64,000 bases of DNA from Papilionanthe hookeriana x Papilionanthe teres (GCA_022702705.1 CM040432.1:44356540-44420539); one strand, 5' to 3'; shown: positions 1 through 14,334, counted from the stretch's first letter. The notes: generated by a model not told the origin, from the sequence alone. Numbers and translations: made by a program.

Positions 1-239
1 GTCCGAGGTTTAGTTAAGTTTTGTTGTTATCTTACTCAGTGAACTAGGACATTTGAATATCCTATGAGTGAAGTATCACTTCATTTAACGTTCGTTTAGG
101 AGTTATGATAACAAAAGCTTTCGAGGGCAAATTGATGTTCAAATGGTTTGTGATTTAATTTCAGTTAACGGGTTTAAATTTCGAATAATGTTTAAGTTGC
201 TTTACATTTATTTTTAAATTCTTTATGTCTTAGGTCATG

Positions 240-715
240 TTATTTTTAATTTAATTTAACTTTAATTTAATTTAATTTGGTTTAGTTTTAATTTTAATTT
301 AATTTAATTTGATTTGATTTTAATTTTAACTTCGATTTTATTATTTTAATTTAATTTAATTTAATTTAATTTGACATGCTTTAATTTAATTTAATTTAAT
401 TAATTTAGTTTAATTTGATTTAATTTAATATGTTTTAATTTAATTTAATTTAATTTAATTTAAATTTTAATTTAATTTAAATTTTAATTTAATTTAATTT
501 AATTTAATTTAATTTAATTTAATTAATTTAATTTAATTTGATTTAATTTAATTAAATTCAATTTAATTTAATTTTTTTTAATTTAATTTTATTTAATTCA
601 ATCTAATTTAAATTCTAATTTAATTTTATTTTAATTTTAATTTAATTGAAATTTTAAAAGGGTTTAATTTAAATAATTTAACTTTAATTTAATTTAATGA
701 TTAAGTCTTTTAGCA
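240..715. repeat. (AATTT)n low-complexity tract, array unit 1
   Basis: Almost pure TTTAA/AATTT pentanucleotide with rare interruptions such as 'gacatgc'. It lies in the LTR part that would follow the splice donor in the transcript. No coding potential. Confidence 0.9.
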
Positions 716-3700
716 TTTTAAATCTTAAATTTGGATTATCATTTTAATTAGGAATTAAATATTATTGAGATGATTAATTTAGGGATTCTTAAATTAAAGA
801 ACAAATCTCTTCCTAATAACATCCCTATTTTAATAATTCCAATTTTATTATTCTTCCAAATTTAATCAATTATTTAATTAAGGTTTATTTCAATTATTTT
901 CAAATTCTTTGGTAGGTTTCTACTCTTTAATTATTTAAATTTCAATCATCCAAATCATATTAGGATCAGATATTTTACTCTTTAATTTTATTAAACCTAA
1001 AGTTTTAATTAAAGGTTAAAATTTTAATTACCATTTTGCCCTTCAAGCTTAATAATTTCATAACTCACTAAATTGAGCTTAAATGAACTTGAAATTTTAT
1101 GTGACTTCACTCATATGTCAATAGAGACATGAGAGGAGAAAATGTGATTTTTCTCGTATTTAATTTATTTATGTAATTATTTTTGGTAGAAAATAGAGAT
1201 TTCCAAGAAAAATTTAATAATATGACCAAGGGAAAGTTTCTGTTCTTAAGAAAATTATGGGACATTCCTAATAACCTGCAGAACCACTTGGACCAATTTT
1301 GGTGATTTTTTTAATTATATTCTTTTTATTATAATTATTTTGAGTTTTAGAGTATTAATTAATTTAAAAATAAAATAAACGTTGAAAAATAAATTTTATA
1401 TTTTTTTAAAAATCTCTATGATATCAAGGAAATCAAAGAATCAATTTTTACAATCTTCTGATTTTTCTTTGATTTATTAGAATTATTTTAGTGGAAATGC
1501 TAAAAAATACATTTTTTTTTATTTTAAAATTACCTTAGGGCTTTAAAATTTAATATCTCATCAAATAGACCTAAGAAAAATATGGGGTTTGTTCCTAGGT
1601 GATAAAAATTGAAAATGTGACATTTTGGTGAATTTTATTATTTTTGTGATTTTTATTATTTTTTAATTATTAAAATATTAAAATAATACCAAAAAATCAA
1701 CTTTTTTAGAAAATTGAAATTTTACTTTTCTTAAATTCCCCTAATATCAGAGAGGCTCGAAAATCAATTTGGTGTATTTTTGAAAAGTATTTTGAAAGTT
1801 ATGAATTTTTAAATTTTAAATTGGCTAAATGGCTTAATCAACCCATTTAAGTAGGCTAACCAAGTCCAATCGACTTCAAATTTTTATGGTGGGTTCCTCT
1901 GATCCTAAAGGTCAGTGGAGAATTAATTTCAAGTCAATTTGATGTATGATTAGCTCTAATTAAGATATGAAATCAAACCGATCTCACATCCCAAATAGTT
2001 TATATAAACGAGCACCACATCACAAACCGTGTATCTACCCCGAAGAATAGACACACAGCTTGATGATAGGGCTCGATTAAATAAACTAAAAGATTTGTGA
2101 CATCCGTTTGGTCTGCGAACCAATTTTATGTGCCGACAAGTTCCCCTGCTTAATATAAATGAATTAAGCAGGGTTTATATTACCTGGGTTCTTAAAATTC
2201 CCTATAAAGGCAAGCCCCTATAGTTAATAATATCTTAAGTGACGGGAATCACCTAAGAAAACTCTCGATAATAATCAGTAGTTCTGCTTTCAAGAATTTC
2301 AAAGTTTAAGTTTTCAAAGGATTGAATTTTGGAATTTCAATAGTGGTATCGATCAAGTTTGGAATATTTTGTTTTGGGAATTCAAAGAAAGAAAGGTAGG
2401 AGAAATCACGGATTCGAAGCGAGCTTTGTAATTTCTCAACTATCCTATTGTTTGGCTTGGATTTAGGAAAGTCCTAATGTTTGTTTAATGTTTTGATCTC
2501 TGCCAATTTTAATTAATTTGGACTTATATTTGTATGATAAAATCATACAAATAACTCGGAAAATGTGAGGGTTTATGTCGTATCGGACGACTACCTCGAA
2601 TCCTAAGACCGGTTAGGGCTTAATTTACATGACATGATCATGCAAATGCCTAACGAAGAGTCGAGGATTTATGTTGCACTAGTGCAAACTACCTCAAAAT
2701 CCTATGGCTTAGTTATTTAATTCTAAGAAAGTTTCGCTGAAGTAGACTCAAGTTTTGCTGATGACGATGACCGTGCTGCCTACCATGCTCCGAGCACCTT
2801 GTTGTTGCAGAGGTTTAGTTATAGAAGTCATAAATCAAGAGATGAGAAAAGTGTTTTGGTTTAGAGAAAATCTTAATTTCCAAGTGTTTTTTATATTTTA
2901 TTTAAAACAAATCTTAAAGTTGATTATAACAACACCGGTTAAGATCCCACTGCTCCATCCTTCCGCATCGTTATTTTAATCGGATTCACTTAGTCTAGAT
3001 GAATTTGCTAAACTCAACTAAATGAGTTCCACACTTTCATTTAGACCGTGGGAAATCCCGTTAGCAACACGTAGGTTACATCATCCGAGGTATTCCCGAT
3101 CATCCAAAGAAGACGTTTTAATTTAGTTGTAATTGCAGCTTTGTGTTCTGTTTATGATTAAATTTCGAGTTGTTTATATTTTGAAATGTTGTGGTGGTGA
3201 ATTTTATCTCGCAATGACTTTTAATTTAGTTTTGGTTTCAGCTTTAGGGACTATCCTAAAGGTGTGGGTTTTCATGCAACGATTGTTTATCATGCAAGAA
3301 AAGTAAAGTGCATTTCGCAATAAAGTAAATTGCAAGAAAGTAAATCTGCAATAAAATAAAAGCGTACCTGGAGGGTCTTCCCGTCATCCCAAGCCGCACT
3401 TAAACACAATTTAGAATATTTAAGCAAGTTCCTAGGTAAAGCTAAGGGAAGGGTTATGGTTTTCTACCAAGTTCCTAATCCTATGCCTAGTCATTTCCTA
3501 TGACGTCTGTGTTCTTGTGTTTTGGTTCGAGGACGATTTTCTTCATCAAAGAACAATTAAATTCAATTGTTCTTATAAACATCCTATCATATTGAGGAAG
3601 TGCTTAAGACGAGTCTTAAACATCTTTTCAATACTGCTAGGATTGTTTTAAGTCCAAATGGATCTAATCAATCAGGTGAAGTAATCGTCCGAGGTTTAGT

Positions 3701-3927
3701 TAAGTTTTGTTGTTATCTTACTCAGTGAACTAGGACATTTGAATATCCTATGAGTGAAGTATCACTTTATTTAACGTTCGTTTAGGAGTTATGATAACAA
3801 AAGCTTTCGAGGGCAAATCGATGTTCAAATGGTTTGTGATTTAATTTCGATTAACGTGTTTAAATTTCGAATAATGTTTAAGTTGCTTTACATTTATTTT
3901 TAAATTCTTTATGTCTTAGGTCATGTT

Positions 3928-4390
3928 ATTTTTAATTTAATTTAACTTTAATTTAATTTAATTTGGTTTAGTTTTAATTTTAATTTAATTTAATTTGATT
4001 TGATTTTAATTTTAACTTCGATTTTATTATTTTAATTTAATTTAATTTAATTTAATTTGACATGCTTTAATTTAATTTAATTTAATTAATTTAGTTTAAT
4101 TTGATTTAATTTAATATGTTTTAATTTAATTTAATTTAATTTAATTTAAATTTTAATTTAATTTAAATTTAAATTTAATTTTATTTAATTTAATTTAATT
4201 TAATTTAATTAATTTAATTTAATTTGATTTAATTTAATTAAATTCAATTTAATTTAATTTGTTTTAATTTAATTTTATTTAATTCAATCTAATTTAAATT
4301 TTAATTTAATTTTATTTTAATTTTAATTTAATTGAAATTTTAAAAGGGTTTAATTTAAATAATTTAACTTTAATTTAATTTAATGATTAA
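3928..4390. repeat. (AATTT)n tract, array unit 2
   Basis: Same position in the second unit. It is slightly shorter than the tract in unit 1, so pentamer number changes between otherwise near-identical units. Confidence 0.9.
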
Positions 4391-7300
4391 GTCTTTTAGC
4401 ATTTTAAATCTTAAATTTGGATTATCATTTTAATTAGGAATTAAATATTATTGAGATGATTAATTTAGGGATTCTTAAATTAAAGAACAAATCTCTTCCT
4501 AATAACATCCCTATTTTAATAATTCCAATTTTATTATTCTTCCAAATTTAATCAATTATTTAATTAAGGTTTATTTCAATTATTTTCAAATTCTTTGGTA
4601 GGTTTCTACTCTTTAATTATTTAAATTTCAATCATCCAAATCATATTAGGATCAGATATTTTACTCTTTAATTTTATTAAACCTAAAGTTTTAATTAAAG
4701 GTTAAAATTTTAATTACCATTTTGCTCTTCAAGCTTAATAATTTCATAACTCACTAAATCGAGCTTAAATGAACTTGAAATTTTATGTGACTTCACTCAT
4801 ATGTCAATAGAGACATGAGAGGAGAAAATGTGATTTTTCTCGTATTTAATTTATTTATGTAATTATTTTTGGTAGAAAATAGAGATTTCCAAGAAAAATT
4901 TAATAATATGACCAAGGGAAAGTTTGTGTTCTTAAGAAAATTATGGGACATTCCTAATAACCAGAGAACCACTTGGACCAATTTTGGTGATTTTTTTAAT
5001 TATATTCTTTTTATTATAATTATTTTGAGTTTTAGAGTATTAATTAATTTAAAAATAAAATAAACGTTGAAAAATAAATTTTATATTTTTTTAAAAATCT
5101 CTATGATATCAAGGAAATCAAAGAATCAATTTTTACAATCTTCTGATTTTTCTTTGATTTATTAGAATTATTTTAGTGGAAATGCTAAAAAATACATTTT
5201 TTTTTATTTTAAAATTACCTTAGTGGCTTTAAAATTTAATATCTCATCAAATAGACCTAAGAAAAATACGGGGTTTGTTCTTAGGTGATAAAAATTGAAA
5301 ATGTGACATTTTGGTGAATTTTATTATTTTTGTGATTTTTATTATTTTTTAATTATTAAAATATTAAAATAATACCAAAAATCAACTTTTTTAGAAAATT
5401 GAAATTTTACTTTTCTTAAATTCCCTAATATCGAGAGGCTCGAAAATCAATTTGGTGTATTTTTGAAAAGTATTTTGAAAGTTATGAATTTTTAAATTTT
5501 AAATTGGCTAAATGGCTTAATCAACCCATTTAGTAGGGCTAACCAAGTCCAATTGACTTCAAATTTTTATGGTGGGTTCCTCTCGATCCTAAAGGTCAGT
5601 GGAGAATTAATTTCAAGTCAATTTGATGTATGATTAGCTCTAATTAAGATATGAAATCAAACCGATCTCACATCCCAAATAGTTTATATAAACGAAGCAC
5701 TCACATCACAAACCGTGTATCTACCCCGAAGAATAGACACACAGCTTGATGATAGGGCTCGATTAAATAAACTAAAAGATTTGTGACATCCGTTTGGTCT
5801 CGCGAACCAATTTTATGTGCCGACAAGTTCCCTCGCTTAATATAAATGAATTAAGCGGTGGTTTATATTACCTGGGTTCTTAAAATTCCCTATAAAGGCA
5901 AGCCCCTATAGTTAATAATATCTTAAGTGACGGGAATCACCTAAGAAAACTCTCGATAATAATCAGTAGTTCTGCTTTCAAGAATTTCAAAGTTTAAGTT
6001 TTCAAAGGATTGAATTTTGGAATTTCAATAGGGTATTGATCAAGTTTGGAATATTTTGTTTTGGGAATTCAAAGAAAGAAAGGTAGGAGAAATCACAGAT
6101 TCGAAGCGAGCTTTGGTAATTTCTCAACTATCCTATTGTTTGGCTTGGATTTAGGAAAGTCCTAATGTTTGTTTAATGTTTTGATCTTGCCAATTTTAAT
6201 TAATTTGGACTTATATTTGTATGATAAAATCATACAAATAGCACTGAAAATGTGAGGGTTTATGTCGTATCGGACGACTACCTCGGAATCCTAAGACCGG
6301 TTAGGGCTTAATTTACATGACATGATCATGCAAATGCCTAACGAAGAGTCGAGGATTTATGTCGCACTGAGCAAACTACCTCAAAATCCTATGGCTTAGT
6401 TATTTAATTCTAAGAAAGTTTCTGCGAAGTAGACTCAAGTTTTCGCTGATGACGATGACCGTGCTGCCTACCATGCTCCGAGCACCTTGTTGTTGCAGAG
6501 GTTTAGTTATAGAAGTCATAAATCAAGAGATGAGAAAAGTGTTTTGGTTTAGAGAAAATCTTAATTTCCAAGTGTTTTTTATATTTTATTTAAAACAAAT
6601 CTTAAAGTTGATTATAACAACACCGGTTAAGATCCCACTGTTCCATCCTTCCGGCATCGTTATTTTAATCGGATTCACTTAGTCCAGATGAATTTGCTAA
6701 ACTCAACTAAATGAGTTCCACACTTTCATTTAGACCGTGGGAAATCCCGTTAGCAACACGTAGGTTACATCATCCGAGGTATTCCCGATCATCCAGCAAG
6801 ACGTTTTAATTTAGTTGTAATTGCAGTTTTGTGTTCTGTTTATGATTAAATTTTGAGTTGTTTATATTTTGAAATGTTGTGGTGGTGAATTTTATCTTGC
6901 AATGACTTTTAATTTAGTTTTGGTTTCAGCTTTAGGGACTATCCTAAAGGTGTGGGTTTTCATGCAACAGCTTGTTTATCATGCAAGAAAAGTAAAGTGC
7001 ATTTGCAATAAAGTAAATTGCAAGAAAGTAAATTGCAATAAAATAAAAGCGTACCTGGAGGGTCTTCCCGTCATCCCAAGCTGCACTTAAACACAATTTA
7101 GAATATTTAAGCAAGTTCCTAGGTAAAGCTAAGGGAAGGGTTATGGTTTTCTACCAAGTTCCTAATCCTATAACTAGTCATTTCCTATGACGTCTAGTGT
7201 TCTCGTGTTTAGTTTGAGGACGATTTTCTTCATCAAAGAACAATTAAATTCAATTGTTCTTATAAACATCCTATCATATCGAGGAAGTGCTTAAGACGAG

Positions 7301-7614
7301 TCTTAAACATCTTTTCAATACTCGCTAGGATTGTTTTAAGTCCAAATGGATCTAATCAATCAAAGTGAAGTAATCGTCCGAGGTTTAGTTAAGTTTTGTT
7401 GTTATCTTACTCAGTGAACTAGGACATTTGAATATCCTATGAGTGAAGTATCACTTCATTTAACGTTCGTTTAGGAGTTATGATAACAAAAGCTTTCGAG
7501 GGCAAATTGATGTTCAAATGGTTTGTGATTTAATTTCGCTTAATCGGGTTTAAATTTCGAATAATGTTTAAGTTGCTTTACATTTATTTTTAAATTCTTT
7601 ATGTCTTAGGTCAT

Positions 7615-8075
7615 GTTATTTTTAATTTAATTTAACTTTAATTTAATTTAATTTGGTTTAGTTTTAATTTTAATTTAATTTAATTTGATTTGATTTTAAT
7701 TTTAACTCGATTTTATTATTTTAATTTAATTTAATTTAATTTAATTTGACATGCTTTAATTTAATTTAATTTAATTAATTTAGTTTAATTTGATTTAATT
7801 TAATATGTTTTAATTTAATTTAATTTAATTTAATTTAAATTTTAATTTAATTTAAATTTAAATTTAATTTAATTTAATTTAATTTAATTTAATTTAATTA
7901 ATTTAATTTAATTTGATTTAATTTAATTAAATTCAATTTAATTTAATTTGTTTTAATTTAATTTTATTTAATTCAATCTAATTTAAATTTTAATTTAATT
8001 TTATTTTAATTTTAATTTAATTGAAATTTTAAAAGGGTTTAATTTAAATAATTTAACTTTAATTTAATTTAATGA
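7615..8075. repeat. (AATTT)n tract, array unit 3
   Basis: Third copy of the pentanucleotide tract, with the same interrupting 'gacatgc' and 'aatatgtt' islands in the same order. Confidence 0.9.
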
Positions 8076-11000
8076 TTAAGTCTTTTAGCATTTTAAATCT
8101 TAAATTTGGATTATCATTTTAATTAGGAATTAAATATTATTGAGATGATTAATTTAGGGATTCTTAAATTAAAGAACAAATCTCTTCCTAATAACATCCC
8201 TATTTTAATAATTCCAATTTTATTTTTCTTCCAAATTTAATCAATTATTTAATTAAGGTTTATTTCAATTATTTTCAAATTCTTTGGTAGGTTTCTACTC
8301 TTTAATTATTTAAATTTCAATCATCCAAATCATATTAGGATCAGATATTTTACTCTTTAATTTTATTAAACCTAAAGTTTTAATTAAAAGTTAAAATTTT
8401 AATTACCATTTTGCCCTTCAAGCTTAATAATTTCATAACTCACTAAATTGAGCTTAAATGAACTTGAAATTTTATGTGACTTCACTCATATGTCAATAGA
8501 GACATGAGAGAAGAAAATGTGATTTTTCTGTATTTAATTTATTTATGTAATTATTTTTGGTAGAAAATAGAGATTTCCAAGAAAAATTTAATAATATGAC
8601 CAAGGGAAAGTTTCTGTTCTTAAGAAAATTATGGGACATTCCTAATAACCAGAGAACCACTTGGACCAATTTTGGTGATTTTTTTAATTATATTCTTTTT
8701 ATTATAATTATTTTGAGTTTTAGAGTATTAATTAATTTAAAAATAAAATAAACGTTGAAAAATAAATTTTATATTTTTTTAAAAATCTTTATGATATCAA
8801 GGAAATCAAAGAATCAATTTTTACAATCTTCTGATTTTTCTTTGATTTATTAGAATTATTTTAGTGGAAATGCTAAAAAATACATTTTTTTTATTTTAAA
8901 ATTACCTTAGGGCTTTAAAATTTAATATCTCATCAAATAGACCTAAGAAAAATATGGGGTTTGTTCCTAGGTGATAAAAATTGAAAATGTGACATTTTGA
9001 TGAATTTTATTATTTTTGTGATTTTTATTATTTTTTAATTATTAAAATATTAAAATAATACCAAAAAATCAACTTTTTTAGAAAATTGAAATTTTACTTT
9101 TCTTAAATTCCCCTAATATCAGAGAGGCTCGAAAATCAATTTGGTGTATTTTTGAAAAGTATTTTGAAAGTTATGAATTTTTAAAGTTTAAATTGGCTAA
9201 ATGGCTTAATCAACCCATTTAGTAGGGCTAACCAAGTCCAATTGACTTCAAATTTTTATGGTGGGTTCCTCTGATCCTAAAGGTCAGTGGAGAATTAATT
9301 TCAAGTCAATTTGATGTATGATTAGCTCTAATTAAGATATGAAATCAAACCGATCTCACATCCCAAATAGTTTATATAAACGAGCACCACATCACAAACC
9401 GTGTATCTACCCCGAAGAATAGACACACTGCTTGATGATAGGGCTTGATTAAATAAACTAAAAGATTTGTGACATCCGTTTGGTCTCGCGAACCAATTTT
9501 ATGTGCCGACAAGTTCCCTCGCTTAATATAAATGAATTAAGCAGGGTTTATATTACCTGGGTTCTTAAAATTCCCTATAAAGGCAAGCCCCTATAGTTAA
9601 TAATATCTTAAGTGACGGGAATCACCTAAGAAAACTCTCGATAATAATCAGTAGTTCTGCTTTCAATAATTTCAAAGTTTAAGTTTTCAAAGGATTGAAT
9701 TTTGGAATTTCAATAGGGTATTGATCAAGTTTGGAATATTTTGTTTTGGGAATTCAAAGAAAGAAAGGTAGGAGAAATCACGGATTCGAAGCGAGCTTTA
9801 GTAATTTCTCAACTATCCTATTGTTTCGGCTTGGATTTAGGAAAGTCCTAATGTTTGTTTAATGTTTTGATCTTGCCAATTTTAATTAATTTGGACTTAT
9901 ATTTGTATGATAAAATCATACAAATAGCCTGGAAAATGTGAGGGTTTATGTCGTATCGGACGACTACCTCGGAATCCTAAGACCGGTTAGGGCTTAATTT
10001 ACATGACATGATCATGCAAATGCCTAACGAAGAGTTGAGGATTTATGTTGCACTAGGCAAACTACCTCAAAATCCTATGGCTTAGTTATTTAATTCTAAG
10101 AAAGTTTCGCTGAAGTAGACTCAAGTTTTGCTGATGACGATGGCCGTGCTGCCTACCATGCTCCGAGCACCTTGTTGTTGCAGAGGTTTAATTATAGAAG
10201 TCATAAATCAAGAGATGAGAAAAGTGTTTTGGTTTAGTAGAAAATCTTAATTTCCAAGTGTTTTTTATATTTTATTTAAAACAAATCTTAAAGTCGATTA
10301 TAACAACACCGGTTAAGATCCCACTGCTCCATCCTTCCGGCATCGTTATTTTAATCGGATTCACTTAGTCCAGATGAATTTGCTAAACTCAACTAAATGA
10401 GTTCCACACTTTCATTTAGACCGTGGGAAATCCCGTTAGCAACACGTAGGTTACATCATCCGAGGTATTCCCGATCATCCAACAAGACGTTTTAATTTAG
10501 TTGTAATTGCAGTTTTGTGTTCTGTTTATGATTAAATTTTGAGTTGTTTATATTTTGAAATGTTGTGGTGGTGAATTTTATCTTGCAATGACTTTTAATT
10601 TAGTTTTGGTTTCAGTTTTAGGGACTATCCTAAAGGTGTGGGTTTTCATGCAACGATTGTTTATCATGCAAGAAAAGTAAAGTGCATTCGCAATAAAGTA
10701 AATTGCAAGAAAGTAAATCGCAATAAAATAAAAGCGTACCCTGAGGGTCTTCCCGTCATCCCAAGCCGCACTTAAACACAATTTAGAATATTTAAGCAAG
10801 TTCCTAGGTAAAGCTAAGGGAAGGGTTATGGTTTTCTACCAAGTTCCTAATCCTATAGCTAGTCATTTCCTATGACGTCTAGGTTCTTGTGTTTTGCTTG
10901 AGGACGATTTTCTTCATCAAAGAACAATTAAATTCAATTGTTCTTATAAACATCCTATCATATTGAGGAAGTGCTTAAGACGAGTCTTAAACATCTTTTC

Positions 11001-11302
11001 AATACCGCTAGGATTGTTTTAAGTCCAAATGGATCTAATCAATCGAAGTGAAGTAATCGTCCGAGGTTTAGTTAAGTTTTGTTGTTATCTTACTCAAGTG
11101 AACTAGGACATTTGAATATCCTATGAGTGAAGTATCACTTCATTTAACGTTCTGTTTAGGAGTTATGATAACAAAAGCTTTCGAGGGCAAATTAATGTTC
11201 AAATGGTTTGTGATTTAATTTCAGTTAACGGGTTTAAATTTCGAATAATGTTTAAGTTGCTTTACATTTATTTTTAAATTCTTTGTCTTAGGTCATGTTA
11301 TT

Positions 11303-11785
11303 TTTAATTTAATTTAACTTTAATTTAATTTAATTTGGTTTAGTTTTAATTTTAATTTAATTTAATTTGATTTGATTTTAATTTTAACTTGATTTTATTA
11401 TTTTAATTTAATTTAATTTAATTTAATTTGACATGCTTTAATTTAATTTAATTTAATTAATTTAGTTTAATTTGATTTAATTTAATATGTTTTAATTTAA
11501 TTTAATTTAATTTAATTTAAATTTTAATTTAATTTAAATTTTAATTTAATTTAATTTAATTTAATTTAATTTAATTTAATTTAATTTAATTTAATTTAAT
11601 TAATTTAATTTAATTTGATTTAATTTAATTAAATTCAATTTAATTTAATTTGTTTTAATTTAATTTTATTTAATTCAATCTAATTTAAATTTTAATTTAA
11701 TTTTATTTTAATTTTAATTTAATTGAAATTTTAAAAGGGTTTAATTTAAATAATTTAACTTTAATTTAATTTAATGATTAAGTCT
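11303..11785. repeat. (AATTT)n tract, array unit 4
   Basis: Its uninterrupted run near 11540-11600 is the longest of the four array units, which points to recent pentamer slippage. Confidence 0.9.
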
Positions 11786-13910
11786 TTTAGCATTTTAAAT
11801 CTTAAATTTGGATTATCATTTTAATTAGAAGTTAAATATTATTGAGATGATTAATTTAGGGATTCTTAAATTAAAGAACAAATCTCTTCCTAATAACATC
11901 CCTATTTTAATAATTCCAATTTTATTATTCTTCCAAATTTAATCAATTATTTAATTAAGGTTTATTTCAATTATTTTCAAATTCTTTGGTAGGTTTCTAC
12001 TCTTTAATTATTTAAATTTCAATCATCCAAATCATATTAGGATCCGATATTTTACTCTTTAATTTTATTAAACCTAAAGTTTTAATTAAAAGTTAAAATT
12101 TTAATTACCATTTTGCCCTTCAAGCTTAATAATTTCATAACTCACTAAATTGAGCTTAAATGAACTTGAAATTTTTTGTGACTTCACTCATATGTCAATA
12201 GAGACATGAGAGGAGAAAATGTGATTTTTCTGTATTTAATTTATTTATGTAATTATTTTTGGTAGAAAATAGAGATTTCCAAGAAAAATTTAATAATATG
12301 ACCAAGGGAAAGTTTCTGTTCTTAAGAAAATTATGGGACATTCCTAATAACCAGAGAACCACTTGGACCAATTTTGGTGATTTTTTTAATTATATTCTTT
12401 TTATTATAATTATTTTGAGTTTTAGAGTATTAATTAATTTAAAAATAAAATAAACGTTGAAAAATAAATTTTATATTTTTTTAAAAATCTCTATGATATC
12501 AAGAAAATCAAAGAATCAATTTTTACAATCTTCTGATTTTTCTTTGATTTATTAGAATTATTTTAGTGGAAATGCTAAAAAATACATTTTTTTTTATTTT
12601 AAAATTACCTTAGGGCTTTAAAATTTAATATCTCATCAAATAGACCTAAGAAAAATATGGGGTTTGTTCCTAGGTGATAAACATTGAAAATGTGACATTT
12701 TGGTGAATTTTATTATTTTTGTGATTTTTATTATTTTTTAATTATTAAAATATTAAAATAATACCAAAAAATCAACTTTTTTAGAAAATTGAAATTTTAC
12801 TTTTCTTAAATTCCCCTAATATCAGAGAGGCTCGAAAATCAATTTGGTGTATTTTTGAAAAGTATTTTGAAAGTTATGAATTTTTAAAGTTTAAATTGGC
12901 TAAATGGCTTAATCAACCCATTTAGTAGGGCTAACCAAGTCCAATTGACTTCAAATTTTTATGGTGGGTTCCTCTGATCCTAAAGGTCAGTGGAGAATTA
13001 ATTTCAAGTCAATTTGATGTATGATTAGCTCTAATTAATTAAGGACCTATTTTGGGTGTTTAGGCCAATTAAGGTTATTCCAAGTGAATTAATTCAAAAC
13101 CTATTTTTCCTAAGGTCCTCTGGTCATAAGAAACATCACCAAATTTTTCTATAATTTATTTCACAATATGTTAATTATTGGAATTAAAATACTCAAAACA
13201 GCAACATGACTTTAAAAATCAATAACTTCTCATAGGATGGCCTCCGACTTTGGAAAATTCAGGGAATGTTCCCAAATTCAGAGGCTTCAAAAGCCCTATG
13301 ATCTTATGCCATGGTGAATTTCTTATATGCATGGAGAATTAAAACAATGCAGACAGTAAATAAATTATTAAAAATGAAATACTTGATGAAATTAAATGAT
13401 TTCTTTTTCACATTATTCTCCTCTATTCACTGAGCAAGAGGGTATTTTTATTTTATTTTTCTGATTTTTCTACACAAAGTTATGCATTTTTGAAGTTTAG
13501 GGAATTAAATAAATAAAAAATATACCCTAATTTCCTACTTATCCATGCGGCTCCACGCCATCCTCGGTAGCTCCGAACGCACACGCGTCGTCTTTTAATT
13601 CGGCGCCGCCATCCAACTTAGCGCTTAAGGGGCCCGCTGTATTGTTCCGTCTCCTCATCCGGCGTGATCTTGGTCGTCCGTTCACGCGTGTATGGAATGA
13701 ACGACATCCATTCATCGTCCCCAAGCATTCTCACCCGAGAGCCGTCCACACTAAAACCCTAAGAACTCACTCATTTCTCAACGGATTTTCATGTTCTTGT
13801 GCTCTATGGATTCGTCTTGAAGAGGCGAATACATCTATACGGTGATCATGCATTGAAATTAAGGCATTTGAAATGGAGAATCTCTAGAAGATCACGATAA
13901 AGAGTTAGCT

Positions 13911-13920
13911 CATACCTTTG
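13911..13920 (-). promoter_or_regulatory. Candidate 5' splice site in LTR A
   Basis: The minus strand reads CAAAG|GTATG with GT at 13915-13914, a close match to the plant donor consensus. It lies about 420 bp downstream of the TATA-like box. The same site is kept in LTR B, C and, with one or two changes, D. Use in vivo is inferred. Confidence 0.5.
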
Positions 13921-14334
13921 CTCAGAGAAGTGTGGCTTCAATCTGAGGGTTGTGTCACCTTCGATCGGGTCCAAGCAAGCTCCGGATGAAGTCCTCGACC
14001 CGGTGAATTATCTAGGTATGATTTCGACCAAGCCCGATCACAAAGCTTGGAGTTTGGAAACGGATGGGTGGCCCGGAGAGGGGCTTTTGTCGTGGACTCC
14101 TTCCTCGGTCCGGTGAAGGTGTAGGACCAATCAATTTGAGGATTGATCCACCGTGGAGAAGTGTCCTAGTTTTGGGTGGAATTTTAGCCGAGAAATCGGG
14201 CTCGTTGGTGGGGATTAGGGCAAATTGTCACCGGGGATCAACTCGCTCTAAGTATGGAGAGTGGTCCGAGCAATTTTGGCAGCGTTTCGGTAAGGTCCGG
14301 TTCAAGCACCTCTCATGGCCGAGAGGAGGTGAGG

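Larger units (their letters stand above)
1..13040 (-). repeat. 3.7-kb tandem array made from an LTR-internal segment
   Basis: The same segment, single-copy in LTR B (about 36131-39799) and LTR C (about 56712-60385), occurs here as a partial unit (1-1961), two full units (1962-5643 and 5644-9331) and a last unit (9332 to about 13040) that continues into unique LTR sequence. At each internal junction 'ctctaatta' runs straight into 'agatatgaaat'. In LTR B these two sequences are 3.67 kb apart and share a short TTAAG-like microhomology, which suits slippage or unequal crossing-over. Periods are 3682, 3688 and about 3700 bp. Units are nearly identical by eye and closer to each other than to B or C, so amplification is recent. 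Further units may lie to the left. Confidence 0.9.

Noticed and set aside
2755..2979. ORFs at 2755, 6449, 36922 and 57503 starting with similar Met-Thr-rich peptides
   Set aside because: LTR sequence read against the element's sense strand, not conserved in diverged LTR D.
4793..5063. Repeated short ORFs in the array (for example 4869-5063, 8557-8751, 12259-12453, with 39022 and 59611 in B and C)
   Set aside because: Same protein only because the LTR is repeated; composition is that of translated AT-rich DNA, no start context, not kept in LTR D.
13539..13724. GC-rich 61-codon ORF shared by LTRs A, B and C (also 40303-40488 and 60892-61077)
   Set aside because: Conserved only among close copies, Arg-rich from CpG-rich DNA, lost in LTR D. 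Treated as non-coding.
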